DNA from: Antribacter soli
GTDB lineage: Bacteria; Actinomycetota; Actinomycetes; Actinomycetales; Cellulomonadaceae
Direction: 5' to 3'
DNA: 41,323 nucleotides
Assembly: GCF_021568775.1 (NCBI RefSeq)
Contig: NZ_JAKGSG010000027.1
Location: forward strand, 1 to 41,323
Part shown: positions 8,094-19,362 of the stretch, in pieces
Position numbering within the stretch: the first letter of the stretch is position 1
Layout: every line of letters begins with the position of its first letter
The notes under the pieces: model-generated
The model's database searches: none
What the model saw: only the letters and a program-made list of their open reading frames with translations
What the model was told of the DNA's origin: nothing
Position numbers and translations under genes: made by a program

Positions 8094-8117
8094 CATGGCT
8101 GTGCGGCTAGGAGCTCG

Positions 8118-9146
<1,029 letters not shown>

Positions 9147-9263
9147 TCACCCGACGCACACGGTTCGTTTCCTGGCCTGCGGCGCGCGGGGCACCGCCGT
9201 CTCGATGATCCGCTCAGTGGACCTCGACGGCGACCCAGGTGGGAAACGTGGAGGTCACACCGT

Positions 9264-9289
9264 CGTCACCTGACGATTACGAGCCTATA
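9264..9289 (-). promoter_or_regulatory. Putative gap promoter -10 with palindromic operator
   Basis: In the whiA-gap spacer, the minus strand shows TATAGG (9284-9289) as a possible -10. Just downstream, about where transcription would start, is the perfect palindrome CGTCA-CC-TGACG (9264-9275). No good -35 is seen, so the promoter call is tentative. The regulator is unknown. Confidence 0.35.
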
Positions 9290-9338
9290 CCCGGATCCGC
9301 CCGGAACCTGACCGCAGACCGACCATCGGGCAGGTGTC

Positions 9339-10319
9339 TCACAGGTCGAGCAGATCAGGACTCAAACCGGCCTCTGTATCGGGAATTCCAAGCTCCGCCG
9401 CCCGCTTGTCCGCGGTCGACAGCAGGCGCCGGATGCGGCCCGCGACGGCGTCCTTGGACAGCTGCGGGTCCGCCAGGCGGCCCAGCTCCTCGAGCGACGC
9501 CTGCTTGTGCGCGAGGCGGAGCTCGCCCGCCTGCCGCAGGTGGTCCGGCAGCTCCTCGCCGAGGATCTCGAACGCCCGCTGCACACGTGCGCCGGCCGCG
9601 ACGGCGGCGCGGGCCGAGCGGCGCAGGTTCGCGTCGTCGAAGTTCGCGAGACGGTTCGCCGTGCCGCGGACCTCGCGCCGGGCCCGGCGCTCCTCCCAGA
9701 CCGCCAGCGTCTCCGTCGCGCCGATCCGCTGGAGCATCGTGGCGATCGAGTCGCCGTCGCGGATCACGACGCGGTCCACGCCGCGGACCTCCCGCGACTT
9801 CGCCGGGACTCCCAGGCGGCGGGCCGCCCCGACGAGCGCGAGGGCCGCCTCCGGGCCCGGGCTCGTGACCTCGAGCGCCATGGAGCGGCCGGGCTCCGTG
9901 AGCGAGCCGTGCGCCAGGAAGGCGCCCCGCCAGACGGCCTCAGCCTCCGGGACGCCGGCCGAGACCACCTCGGGCGCCAGGCCACGGACCGGACGGCCGC
10001 GCGCGTCGAGCAGGCCGGTCTGGCGCGCCAGCGACTCGCCCTCGCGCACCACGCGGACCACGTACCGGCTCGTCTTGCGCAGGCCGCCGGCCTGCACCAC
10101 GATCAGCTCGCTCGTGTGCCCGTACAGATCGTGGATCGCGTGCCGCAGCCGCGCGGCGGCGGACTCGGTGTCGAGCTCCGCCTCGATGACCACGCGTCCG
10201 GAGATGATGTGCAGGCCGCCGGAGAACCGCAGCGTGGCCGAGACCTCTGCCTTGCGGCACGAGGTCCGGGCCACCTTCACCCGTGCGAGCTCCTCCTTGA
10301 CCTGTCCCGTGAGCGCCAT
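9339..10319 (-). CDS. whiA: DNA-binding protein WhiA
   Basis: WhiA, with a LAGLIDADG-homing-endonuclease-like N-terminal domain and a C-terminal helix-turn-helix, 326 aa. Controls sporulation septation in Streptomyces and is linked to cell division in other Gram-positives. Seen: the start [25 protein letters not shown], the [11 protein letters not shown] segment, and the C-terminal [26 protein letters not shown] helix-turn-helix. The ATG at 10319 is chosen because conservation begins there; 36 codons of open frame upstream look random. It follows yvcK after a 387-bp gap containing repeats and GACAC sites, so it probably has its own promoter. Confidence 0.95.
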   Translation of the reverse strand: MALTGQVKEELARVKVARTSCRKAEVSATLRFSGGLHIISGRVVIEAELDTESAAARLRHAIHDLYGHTSELIVVQAGGLRKTSRYVVRVVREGESLARQTGLLDARGRPVRGLAPEVVSAGVPEAEAVWRGAFLAHGSLTEPGRSMALEVTSPGPEAALALVGAARRLGVPAKSREVRGVDRVVIRDGDSIATMLQRIGATETLAVWEERRARREVRGTANRLANFDDANLRRSARAAVAAGARVQRAFEILGEELPDHLRQAGELRLAHKQASLEELGRLADPQLSKDAVAGRIRRLLSTADKRAAELGIPDTEAGLSPDLLDL

Positions 10320-10388
10320 GCGGTCATCCTGCCACCAACACAAGGGGTACGACGGGGTGGAATCGCGGAACACAGGGGGAAATGTCCC

Positions 10389-10456
10389 GGCGTGTCGGTC
10401 GCGACACGCCATGATGGCTCCAGGCACGGCCCGGGATGTCCACCGCGCGACACGCC
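10389..10456 (-). promoter_or_regulatory. GACAC sites upstream of whiA (candidate WhiA autoregulation)
   Basis: GGCGTGTCG and its inverse CGACACGCC (10389-10397 and 10402-10410, 4-nt loop) form a palindrome carrying two GACAC motifs in opposite orientation. A third CGACACGCC is at 10448-10456. GACAC is the known core motif bound by WhiA in Streptomyces. The sites lie 70-137 bp upstream of the whiA start. A hairpin role in RNA is also possible. The flanking bases 10320-10388 contain CAGGAT 6 nt from the ATG as a weak possible -10. Confidence 0.5.
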
Positions 10457-10485
10457 GGGGCGGTCTGGATGACTCCGTATCTCCT

Positions 10486-10714
10486 GCTCAGACGATGCCC
10501 ACGGACGTCCGAGCCTGCGGTCCAGACATCGCTTTCTCACGTCTGAACCTGCGGTTCCGCTCCGGGCGGGATCCTTGCTCCGCTGCGGACCCACCCTGCA
10601 CTGCACCTCCGGCTCAGACGTCGCTCTCTCACGTCTGAACCTGCGGTTCCGCTCCGGGCGGGATCCGCAGCTCCGCTGCGGACCCACCCTGCACTGCACC
10701 TCCGGCTCAGACGT
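10486..10714 (-). repeat. Stop-codon-anchored palindromic repeat array at yvcK (two full units plus remnants)
   Basis: Full units at 10631-10714 and 10539-10621 (period 92-93 bp) have arms ACGTCTGAACC / GGCTCAGACGT, with one G:T-type mismatch. The right arm of the proximal unit contains the yvcK stop (10707-10709). Further out, ACGTCCGAGCCTGCGG followed by CAGACATCGC (10506-10532) looks like a third unit with its centre deleted, and CTCAGACGATGCCCA (~10487-10501) resembles a further arm. The core GCAGGGTGGGTCCGCAGCGG...CGCCCGGAGCGGAAC is related to those at pgk and tpiA. Confidence 0.85.
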
Positions 10715-11693
10715 CGCCCAGCACGCCGTCGAACACGTCCCGGTACGCCGCTGCCAGCCGCAGCGCGTCGTGCCGGGCGGTCCCGTCGCCGCGCCGCACC
10801 TGCCGCATCAGCAGCCGCGCGCCCATCGACGCCGCGGCGTCGGCCAGCCCCGCCACATCCTCGACGGCGGACGGGTCGGCGAGCACGGCGTCCACCCGCA
10901 GCCCGGGCGCGTGCTTGTGCAGCGCCTCCAGGTGGTCGATCGCCGTCAGGCCCGCCGTCTCCCCCGTGTCCGCCGACAGGTTCAGCGTGACGCAGCGCCG
11001 CGCCGTGGTCGCGTGCAGCGCGTGGGCCAGCTCGGGCACGAGCAGGTGCACCAGCACCGACGAGTACCAGGACCCGGGGCCAAGGACCACCCAGTCCGCG
11101 TCGAGCACCGCCTGCACCGCTTCGTCGCACGCCGGCGGGTCCGCCGGGACCAGCCGGAGCTGCTCGATACGGCCGTCCGTCAGGGCCACCCGGCTCTGCC
11201 CCACGATCGTCTCCAGCGGCGCTTCGTGCGGCCCCCGGCGCACGTCCGCCTCGACGACCAGCGGCACCGACGACATGGGCAGCACACGCCCGCGCGCGCC
11301 CAGCAGCCGGCCCACCCAGTCCAGGCCCTCCACCGTGTCGCCCAGGAGCTCCCACAGCGCCACGATGAGCAGGTTGCCCATCGCGTGGTGGTCCAGGTCG
11401 CCCGACGACGAGAACCGGTGCTGCAGCAGCGCGCTCCAGGTGCGACCCCACTCCGAGTCGTCACACAGCGCCGCGAGCGCCATCCGCAGGTCGCCCGGCG
11501 GCAGGACGTCGAGCTCGTCGCGCAGCCGCCCGGACGAACCGCCGTCGTCGGCCACCGTCACGACCGCCGTCAGGCGGTCAGACATCAGGCGCAGCGCCGA
11601 CAGGCTCGCGGAGAGGCCGTGCCCCCCGCCGAGCGCGACCACCGCAGGGTTCCTGCTCCACTCCGGGCGCGCACCCGGCGTGTGAGGCGTCAC
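10707..11693 (-). CDS. yvcK: Gluconeogenesis factor YvcK-family protein (CofD-like)
   Basis: YvcK/CofD-like protein of 328 aa. In Bacillus and mycobacteria the family binds UDP-sugars and is needed for growth and cell-wall homeostasis on gluconeogenic carbon sources. Seen: VVALGGGHGLSASL (GGGHG at 22-26), TVADDGGSSGRLRDEL, and LGPGSWYSSVLVHLLVPEL. The start is GTG 11693 with AGGGG about 7 nt upstream; the rapZ stop is only 11 nt away. The conserved cluster uvrC-rapZ-yvcK-whiA is intact. Its stop codon sits in a palindromic repeat arm. Confidence 0.93.
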   Translation of the reverse strand: MTPHTPGARPEWSRNPAVVALGGGHGLSASLSALRLMSDRLTAVVTVADDGGSSGRLRDELDVLPPGDLRMALAALCDDSEWGRTWSALLQHRFSSSGDLDHHAMGNLLIVALWELLGDTVEGLDWVGRLLGARGRVLPMSSVPLVVEADVRRGPHEAPLETIVGQSRVALTDGRIEQLRLVPADPPACDEAVQAVLDADWVVLGPGSWYSSVLVHLLVPELAHALHATTARRCVTLNLSADTGETAGLTAIDHLEALHKHAPGLRVDAVLADPSAVEDVAGLADAAASMGARLLMRQVRRGDGTARHDALRLAAAYRDVFDGVLGDV

Positions 11694-11704
11694 GCGATCC
11701 CCTC

Positions 11705-12661
11705 TCACTCGCGGCCCAGGTCGCGGGCCGTCACCGTCACCCGGTGGCCCGCGGCGCGGAGCCGCTCGGCCACGGTGTCCGCCATCGCGACCGACCGGTG
11801 CTTGCCACCGGTGCAGCCCACGGCGATCGTGACGTACCGCTTCTCCTCGTCGGCGTAGCCGGCCAGGACCGGCTCCAGCGCGGCGACGTAGCGGTCCGCG
11901 AACTCGATGGCGCCCGGTCTGGCGAGCACGTAGTCGCGCACCGGGGCGTCGCGCCCGGTCAGGTGCCGCAGCTCCGTGATCCAGTACGGGTTGGCCAGGA
12001 ACCGTACGTCCACCACGTGGTCGGCGTCCAGGGGCAGCCCGTACTTGAAGCCGAAGGACACGATGTTGATGCGCAGGGCGTCGTGGTTGTCGTGGGCCAG
12101 CGCACCGCGGATCTTCCTGGCCAGGTCGTGCACCGACAGGTCGGACGTGTCGATCACGATGTCCGCCCGCTCGGCGAGGCTCTTCGTCAGGACGCGCTCC
12201 GCCGCGATCCCGTCGAGGATGCGGCCCTCGCCCTGCAGCGGGTGGGGGCGCCGCACCTGCTCGAAGCGCCGCACCAGGGCCTCGTCGCTCGCGTCGAGGT
12301 AGAGGATCCGGTAGTACACCCCGGCGTCGGACATGTGCGCCAGCACCTTGTCCAGCTCCGCGAAGAACTGGCGACCGCGCACGTCGACGACCGCCGCGAT
12401 GCGCTCGACCGACGAGCCCTTCGTCATGAGGTCGACGAGCGGCACGAGCATCATCGGCGGGAGGTTGTCCACGACGTACCAGTCGAGGTCCTCGACGACC
12501 GCTGCGGCCCGCGAGCGCCCGGCTCCGGACATGCCGGTGATGATCAGCACCTCGGGTTCGGTGCGCTCGGGCGCGGAAGTGCTCGCCTCGATCGCGGCGA
12601 TCCCCGTCGGCGCGGTGATGGGGGACGGCTCGGTCATGTTCCCAGCATGCCAGGCGGTCAT
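11705..12661 (-). CDS. rapZ: RNase adapter RapZ / nucleotide-binding protein
   Basis: RapZ (YvcJ) family P-loop protein, 318 aa. In E. coli RapZ guides RNase E to GlmZ sRNA; the actinobacterial role is unclear. Seen: P-loop TGMSGAGRS (42-50), in which Arg replaces the usual Walker Lys, then [12 protein letters not shown], and the C-terminal domain with [20 protein letters not shown], and [13 protein letters not shown] 12661 overlaps the uvrC stop (ATGA) and has GGAG 5 nt upstream, favouring this start. An ATG at 12637 (MTEPSPI) is the alternative, closer to where conservation starts. Confidence 0.94.
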   Translation of the reverse strand: MTAWHAGNMTEPSPITAPTGIAAIEASTSAPERTEPEVLIITGMSGAGRSRAAAVVEDLDWYVVDNLPPMMLVPLVDLMTKGSSVERIAAVVDVRGRQFFAELDKVLAHMSDAGVYYRILYLDASDEALVRRFEQVRRPHPLQGEGRILDGIAAERVLTKSLAERADIVIDTSDLSVHDLARKIRGALAHDNHDALRINIVSFGFKYGLPLDADHVVDVRFLANPYWITELRHLTGRDAPVRDYVLARPGAIEFADRYVAALEPVLAGYADEEKRYVTIAVGCTGGKHRSVAMADTVAERLRAAGHRVTVTARDLGRE

Positions 12662-14715
12662 GCCCGCTCCGGTTCCGACGCGGGCGACACGCCATCGCCG
12701 AGCCCTTCGCCGCCGTCCCTTGCGCCGCCGATCCCTTCGCCGACGGGAAGGGCCACGGCTGTGGCCGCCGCGCCCGCCGGTCCGCCCGAGCCCAGCGCCG
12801 CAAGCACGGCCAGGGCCGTCTTCTCGCCCATGCCCCGCACGCTCGCGATCTCCTCGACGCTCGCCGCCCGCAGGCGCTTGAGGGAGCCGAAGTGCGTCAG
12901 GAGCAGCTTCTTGCGCGCCGGCCCCAGGCCGGGAACGTCGTCGAGCGCCGACGCCGTCATGCCCTTGCTGCGCCGCTTGCGGTGCTGGGTGATGGCGAAG
13001 CGGTGCGCCTCGTCGCGGACGCGCTGCAGCAGGTACAGGCCCTCCGACGACCGCTGCAGGATCACCGGGTACTCCTCGCGCGGGACCCACACCTCCTCGA
13101 GGCGCTTGGCCAGGCCGCACAGCGCGACGTCCGTGATCCCGAGCTCGTCGAGCGCCTTCTGCGCGGCGGCGACCTGGGGCGGTCCGCCGTCGACCACCAC
13201 GAGGTTCGGCGGGTATGCGAACCGCTTGCGCTCCTCGGGCGTGGCCGCGTCGGCCGGGACCTCGCCCGACTCCATCTCCACCTCGCCCGAGGCCAGCCGG
13301 TCGGTCAGGTACCGGCGGAACCGGCGGGTGATGACCTCGTGCATCGCGGCCGTGTCGTCCCGGGCGCCGTCGCCCTCGGGCCCGCGGACGCTGAACGACC
13401 GGTACTCGCTCTTGCGGGGCAGGCCGTCCTCGAACACGACCATCGATGCGGACTGGTAGGTGCCCTGGGTGTGCGACACGTCGTAGCACTCGATGCGCAG
13501 GGGCGCGGTCTCGAGGTCGAGCGCCTCCTGGATCTCGCGCAGCGCCTGGCTGCGCGTCGTCAGGTCCCCGGCCCGGCGGGTGCGGTGCAGCGCCAGGGCG
13601 TGCTCGGCGTTCTTCCTCACCGTCTCGGCCAGCTCGCGCTTGTCCCCCCGCTGCGGCACCCGCACGTCGACGCGCGCGCCGCGCAGCCCGGTCAGCCACG
13701 TGACGACCTGCGGCTGGTCGGGCGGCAGCACAGGCACGAGGACCTCGCGCGGCACCGCCTCCCGCGCCGCCGACTCCTCGACCTGGCCGTAGACCTCCTG
13801 CAGCAGGTGCTCGACGAGCTCGGCGTCGGTGACGTCCTCGACCTTCTCCACGATCCAGCCCCGCTGGCCGCGGATGCGGCCGCCGCGCACGTGGAAGACC
13901 TGCACCGCGGCCTCGAGGTCGTCGCCCACCAGCGAGAACACGTCCGCGTCCGTGCCGTCCCCCAGCACCACCGCGTTCTTCTCCGTGGCGCGCCGCAACG
14001 CCTGGATGTCGTCCCGCAGGCGCGCGGCCTGCTCGTACTCCATCTCCGCGGCGGCCTCCTGCATGCGCCGCGTGAGCCGCTTCTCGAACCGGGCCGTGTC
14101 GCCCGCCATGAAGTCACAGAAGTCGAGCGCGAGCTGGCGGTGGTCCTCGATGCTGATGCGCCCGACGCACGGCGCCGAGCACTTGTCGATGTAGCCCAGC
14201 AGGCACGGCCGGCCGGTCTGGTGGGCGCGCTTGTAGACACCCGCCGAGCACGTCCGGATCGGGAAGACCCGCAGCAGCAGGTCGAGGGTCTCGCGGATCG
14301 CCCACGCGTGACCGTACGGGCCGAAGTATCGCGTGCCGGGCCGCTTCGCCCCGCGCATCACCTGGGCGCGCGGGACCAGCTCCCCCATCGTCACGGCGAG
14401 GTACGGGTACGACTTGTCGTCCCGGTACTTCACGTTGAACCGCGGGTCGAACTCCTTGATCCACGAGTACTCGAGGGTGAGCGCCTCGACCTCCGTGCCG
14501 ACGACGGTCCACTCCACCGAGGCCGCCGTCGTCACCATCCGGCGCGTGCGATCGTGCAGGTTCGCGACGTCCTGGAAGTAGTTCGACAGGCGCTGGCGCA
14601 GGTTCTTCGCCTTGCCGACGTAGATGACGCGGCCGTGCTCGTCGCGGAACCGGTAGACGCCGGGCGACGTGGGGATCTCCCCGGGGGCGGGGCGGTAGGT
14701 GGCGGGATCGGCCAT
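12658..14715 (-). CDS. uvrC: Excinuclease ABC subunit C
   Basis: UvrC, the dual-incision nuclease of nucleotide excision repair, 685 aa. Domains in order: GIY-YIG nuclease ([24 protein letters not shown] split as GVY at 19-21 and [10 protein letters not shown] at 31-40), the Cys-rich patch CSAPCVG, the UVR domain (~195-235), an RNase H-like nuclease ([20 protein letters not shown]), and tandem helix-hairpin-helix ([19 protein letters not shown]) near 605-645. A ~40-residue Gly/Ala-rich low-complexity tail follows. ATG 14715 is preferred over an in-frame GTG at 14721 because the -10 lies just upstream. It heads uvrC-rapZ-yvcK. Confidence 0.97.
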   Translation of the reverse strand: MADPATYRPAPGEIPTSPGVYRFRDEHGRVIYVGKAKNLRQRLSNYFQDVANLHDRTRRMVTTAASVEWTVVGTEVEALTLEYSWIKEFDPRFNVKYRDDKSYPYLAVTMGELVPRAQVMRGAKRPGTRYFGPYGHAWAIRETLDLLLRVFPIRTCSAGVYKRAHQTGRPCLLGYIDKCSAPCVGRISIEDHRQLALDFCDFMAGDTARFEKRLTRRMQEAAAEMEYEQAARLRDDIQALRRATEKNAVVLGDGTDADVFSLVGDDLEAAVQVFHVRGGRIRGQRGWIVEKVEDVTDAELVEHLLQEVYGQVEESAAREAVPREVLVPVLPPDQPQVVTWLTGLRGARVDVRVPQRGDKRELAETVRKNAEHALALHRTRRAGDLTTRSQALREIQEALDLETAPLRIECYDVSHTQGTYQSASMVVFEDGLPRKSEYRSFSVRGPEGDGARDDTAAMHEVITRRFRRYLTDRLASGEVEMESGEVPADAATPEERKRFAYPPNLVVVDGGPPQVAAAQKALDELGITDVALCGLAKRLEEVWVPREEYPVILQRSSEGLYLLQRVRDEAHRFAITQHRKRRSKGMTASALDDVPGLGPARKKLLLTHFGSLKRLRAASVEEIASVRGMGEKTALAVLAALGSGGPAGAAATAVALPVGEGIGGARDGGEGLGDGVSPASEPERA

Positions 14716-14722
14716 GCACACG

Positions 14723-14745
14723 ACCCTATTTCAGGTCACTGACGT
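14723..14745 (-). promoter_or_regulatory. RecA-NDp/PafBC-type promoter of uvrC
   Basis: On the minus strand ACGTCAGTG (14745-14737), eight bases, then TAGGGT (14728-14723), 7 nt before the uvrC ATG. It matches the mycobacterial DNA-damage promoter consensus TTGTCRGTG-N8-TANNNT except for the first two bases. The short gap predicts a leaderless or nearly leaderless mRNA. The same layout occurs at uvrA and uvrB. Confidence 0.65.
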
Positions 14746-14822
14746 TGCGGACCCCGCCGGGAGGCTCGGCATCGCTGGTGCCCGGTACTCCCGACACTGG
14801 GCAGCTGGCAGACTTTATGCTA

Positions 14823-14834
14823 ATGTCTTGACAT
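14823..14834. promoter_or_regulatory. Candidate GntR (IolR) operator O1
   Basis: Perfect palindrome ATGTC-TT-GACAT, 120 bp upstream of iolC. Fourteen bases (TAATGTCTTGACAT) recur exactly, in inverse orientation, at the gntR promoter near 22238-22251, which points to the GntR protein as the binder. Confidence 0.7.
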
Positions 14835-14873
14835 AGCCGCTCCAGCGACACCACGCCGGGCCGGTAGGAACCA

Positions 14874-14902
14874 TTGTCACTTTGTCAGGACATAGCTACG
14901 AT
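14874..14902 (+). promoter_or_regulatory. iolC operon promoter with internal operator O2
   Basis: -35 TTGTCA (14874-14879), 17-bp spacer, -10 TACGAT (14897-14902); the transcript would start near 14909. The spacer contains TTGTCAGGACAT (14882-14893), a variant of the ATGTCTTGACAT operator, so binding would block RNA polymerase. The leader to the iolC ATG is about 45 nt. Confidence 0.75.
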
Positions 14903-14953
14903 GATCCCCACGGACCACGGCACGTTCCGATCGAGAGAGTTCTACACCGGCGT

Positions 14954-15922
14954 ATGAACACCACACCCACGACCTTCGACGTCATCACGATCGGCCGTGT
15001 CGGCGTCGACATCTACCCGCTGCAGGACGGCGTGGGCCTCGAGGACGTCGAGACCTTCGGCAAGTACCTCGGCGGCAGCGCCACCAACGTGGCGATCGCC
15101 GCCGCCCGCCAAGGACACCGCACCGCCGTCATCACCCGCACCGGCGACGATCCGTTCGGGCGCTTCGTCCGGCGCGAGCTCGTCCGCCTCGGCGTCTCCG
15201 ACGCGTTCCTCGGCGTCGAGCAGGACCTGCTCACGCCCGTGACGTTCTGCGAGATCTTCCCGCCCGACGACTTCCCGCTCTACTTCTACCGCCGGCCCAA
15301 GGCCCCGGACCTGGCCATCACCGCGGCCTCGCTCGACCTCGACGCGATCCGCGACGCCGGCGTCTTCTGGGCAACGGTCACCGGCCTCTCCGAGGAGCCG
15401 AGCGTCTCCGCGCACCACGTCGCGCTGGCCGCTCGCGGCCGGCGCCGCCACACGGTGCTCGACCTCGACTACCGGCCGATGTTCTGGCACTCGCCCGCAG
15501 ACGCGACCCGAGAGGTCCGGCGTGCGCTCCCGCACGTGACCGTCGCGGTCGGCAACCGCGAGGAGTGCGAGATCGCGGTCGGCGAGACGGAGCCGCACCG
15601 CGCCGCCGACGCCCTGCTCGACCACGGGGTCGAGCTCGCGATCGTGAAGCAGGGGCCGAAGGGCGTGCTCGCCAAGACCCGCGACGAGACGGTCGAGGTC
15701 CCGCCGTTCCCCGTGGAGGTCGTCAACGGCCTCGGCGCCGGCGACGGGTTCGGCGGAGCGCTCTGCCACGGTCTGCTCGAAGGCTGGGACCTGGAGCGCA
15801 CCCTGCGGTTCGCGAACGTGGCCGGGGCGATCGTCGCCTCGCGGCGTGAGTGCTCGACCGCCATGCCGACGACGTCCGAGGTCGAGGCGGCACTGGAGGG
15901 AGCGAGCAATGCCGCACACTGA
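14954..15922 (+). CDS. iolC: 5-dehydro-2-deoxygluconokinase
   Basis: PfkB-family sugar kinase of myo-inositol catabolism that phosphorylates 2-deoxy-5-keto-gluconate, 322 aa. Seen: DVITIGRVGVDIYPLQ, the substrate motif GKYLGGSATNVAIAAARQG (36-54), and the C-terminal PfkB signature NGLGAGDGFGGALCHGLL with catalytic Asp (D264). ATG 14954 is used; open frame upstream overlaps the promoter. A GAGAGAG tract is the only Shine-Dalgarno-like sequence, about 15 nt away. First gene of the operon; its 3' end overlaps the next gene by 14 nt. Confidence 0.93.
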   Translation: MNTTPTTFDVITIGRVGVDIYPLQDGVGLEDVETFGKYLGGSATNVAIAAARQGHRTAVITRTGDDPFGRFVRRELVRLGVSDAFLGVEQDLLTPVTFCEIFPPDDFPLYFYRRPKAPDLAITAASLDLDAIRDAGVFWATVTGLSEEPSVSAHHVALAARGRRRHTVLDLDYRPMFWHSPADATREVRRALPHVTVAVGNREECEIAVGETEPHRAADALLDHGVELAIVKQGPKGVLAKTRDETVEVPPFPVEVVNGLGAGDGFGGALCHGLLEGWDLERTLRFANVAGAIVASRRECSTAMPTTSEVEAALEGASNAAH

Positions 15923-16820
15923 CCGCTTCCTCTCTCCCGAACGGTTCGAGGAGCTCCGCACCGTCCGCGCCCTCGAGCCGCACCGGATCGCCGAGGCACT
16001 CGCCACGCGCGTGCGCCGGCCGCTCCTGTCCCAGGCGGGGCGCCTGTTCATCGTCGCCGCGGACCATCCGGCCCGGGGCGCCCTCGCCGTCGGCAGCGAG
16101 CCGCTGGCGATGGCGGACCGGTACGACCTGCTCGACCGCCTCGCGCTCGCGCTCTCGCGGCCCGGGGTCGACGGCGTGCTCGGCACGCCGGACATCATCG
16201 ACGACCTCGCACTGCTCGGCGCGCTCGACGGCAAGGTCGTCGTCGGCTCGATGAACCGGGGCGGGCTCCGCGGCGCCGCGTTCGAGTACGACGACCGGTT
16301 CACCGGCTACGACATCCCGGCGATCGTCCGCGACGGGCTGGACTTCGCCAAGACCCTGCTTCGCGTGAACCTCACCGACCCCGGGACGGCCGACACCCTC
16401 GAGGCGAACGCCCGGGCGGTCTCGGCCGCCGCTGCCGCGCGGATCCCGATCATGCTCGAGCCGTTCATGTCCGAGTGGCGCGACGGCAAGGCCGCGAACG
16501 TCCTTGACGCCGACTCCGTCATCACCTCCGTCGCGATCGCCTCGGGTCTCGGCAACAGCTCCGTCTACACGTGGATGAAGCTGCCTGTCGTGGACGACAT
16601 GGAGCGCGTCATGGCCGCCACCACGCTGCCGACGCTCCTGCTCGGCGGCGACCGCACGACCGATCCCGACGCCACCTACGCCGCATGGGAGCGGGCCCTC
16701 GGCCTGCCCGGCGTGCGCGGCCTCGTCGTCGGCCGCACCCTGATCCACCCGCCCGACGGGGACGTCGTGACCGCGGTCGACACAGCCGCCTCGCTCGTGC
16801 ACGCCCCCACAGCCGCCTGA
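15909..16820 (+). CDS. Cgl0158-type (beta/alpha)8-barrel aldolase-like protein
   Basis: A 303-aa TIM-barrel protein resembling the family next to iolC in corynebacterial and other actinobacterial inositol clusters (Cgl0158/cg0198 type, sometimes annotated deoxyribose-phosphate aldolase). Seen: LFIVAADHPARGALAVG near 53-69, VVGSMNRGGLRG, and lysines within barrel-like stretches (DFAKTLLRVNL; TWMKLPVV). No IolJ-like class II aldolase occurs in the window, so it may cleave 5-dehydro-2-deoxy-6-phosphogluconate to malonate semialdehyde plus DHAP; that role is inference. It is translationally coupled to iolC and followed 25 nt later by iolA. Confidence 0.8.
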   Translation: MPHTDRFLSPERFEELRTVRALEPHRIAEALATRVRRPLLSQAGRLFIVAADHPARGALAVGSEPLAMADRYDLLDRLALALSRPGVDGVLGTPDIIDDLALLGALDGKVVVGSMNRGGLRGAAFEYDDRFTGYDIPAIVRDGLDFAKTLLRVNLTDPGTADTLEANARAVSAAAAARIPIMLEPFMSEWRDGKAANVLDADSVITSVAIASGLGNSSVYTWMKLPVVDDMERVMAATTLPTLLLGGDRTTDPDATYAAWERALGLPGVRGLVVGRTLIHPPDGDVVTAVDTAASLVHAPTAA

Positions 16821-16845
16821 CCGTCAAGGAAGTAGGGAACCACCC

Positions 16846-18396
<1,551 letters not shown>

Positions 18397-18438
18397 CGAG
18401 ACGCCCGCGCACGGATCACGAAGGAGTGAGGCACGCGG

Positions 18439-19362
18439 ATGCACGCGCGCAACGCATGGTTCCACCCGCGCGGCATGCTCGCCCGGGACGGCTGGGAGAG
18501 CATGGTCGACGCGACGCTCGACGGCTGGGAGCACACCGGCCTGCGCGTGGCCGACCTCGGCGACGGGAGCTCACGTGAGCTGCCCGCCGCCGGGGTCGAG
18601 CGGATCGTCGTACCCCTCGCGGGCGGCTGCGAGGTCGCGTGGACCTCGGAGGACGGTTCCGGCACGGTGGAGCTCGCGGGTCGTGCCTCCGTCTTCGACG
18701 GGCCGACCGACGTCGTCTACCTCCCCGTCGGGACCGCGGCGGTGATCTCGGGCAGCGGCCGCGTCGCCGTCGCGGAGGCACCGGCGACCACCCGGCACCC
18801 GCTGCGGGTCATCGCCAAGGACGAGGTGCCCGTCGAGCTCCGCGGCGCCGGCCGGTCGAGCCGGCAGGTGCACAACTTCGGCACGCCCGGCGCACTCCAG
18901 GCTGAGAAGCTCATCGTGTGCGAGGTGATCACGCCGGCCGAGAACTGGTCGTCGTACCCGGCGCACAAGCACGACGAGCACATCGCCGGCCACGAGTCGC
19001 GCCTCGAGGAGATCTACTACTTCGAGTCGGCCACGGCGCGCGGCCTCGACGCGCCCGAGGAGGCGGAGCCGTTCGGCATGTTCGCCACCTACTCGTCCCC
19101 CGCCGGCGAGATCGACGTCACCGCGATCGTGCGCACGGGCGACGTCGCGCTCGTGCCGTACGGCTACCACGGCCCGGCCGTGGCGGCCCCCGGCTACGAC
19201 CTCTACTACCTCAACGTCATGGCGGGACCAGACGCCGAGCGCGAGTGGCGCATCAGCGACGACCCCGCCCACGCGTGGGTTCGATCCAGCTGGGAGACGC
19301 AGACGATCGACCCCCGGCTCCCCTACGCGGCCCACCAGGCGGCCGACCAGGAAGGACGATGA
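18439..19362 (+). CDS. iolB: 5-deoxy-glucuronate isomerase
   Basis: IolB, a bicupin that converts 5-deoxy-glucuronate to 2-deoxy-5-keto-gluconate, 307 aa. Seen: the C-terminal cupin metal site SSYPAHKHDEH (H176, H178) with LEEIYYFE about 12 residues on, the RQVHNFGTP motif, and YGYHGPAVAAPGYDLYYLNVMAGP. AAGGAG (18421-18426) precedes the ATG by 12 nt. Its stop overlaps the iolD start (ATGA), so the two are translationally coupled. Confidence 0.94.
   Translation: MHARNAWFHPRGMLARDGWESMVDATLDGWEHTGLRVADLGDGSSRELPAAGVERIVVPLAGGCEVAWTSEDGSGTVELAGRASVFDGPTDVVYLPVGTAAVISGSGRVAVAEAPATTRHPLRVIAKDEVPVELRGAGRSSRQVHNFGTPGALQAEKLIVCEVITPAENWSSYPAHKHDEHIAGHESRLEEIYYFESATARGLDAPEEAEPFGMFATYSSPAGEIDVTAIVRTGDVALVPYGYHGPAVAAPGYDLYYLNVMAGPDAEREWRISDDPAHAWVRSSWETQTIDPRLPYAAHQAADQEGR

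Noticed and set aside
14882-14902. TTGTCAGGA...TACGAT at iolC as another PafBC-type promoter
   Set aside because: The spacing between the 9-mer and the -10 is 6, not 8, and the 9-mer is better explained as a GntR operator.
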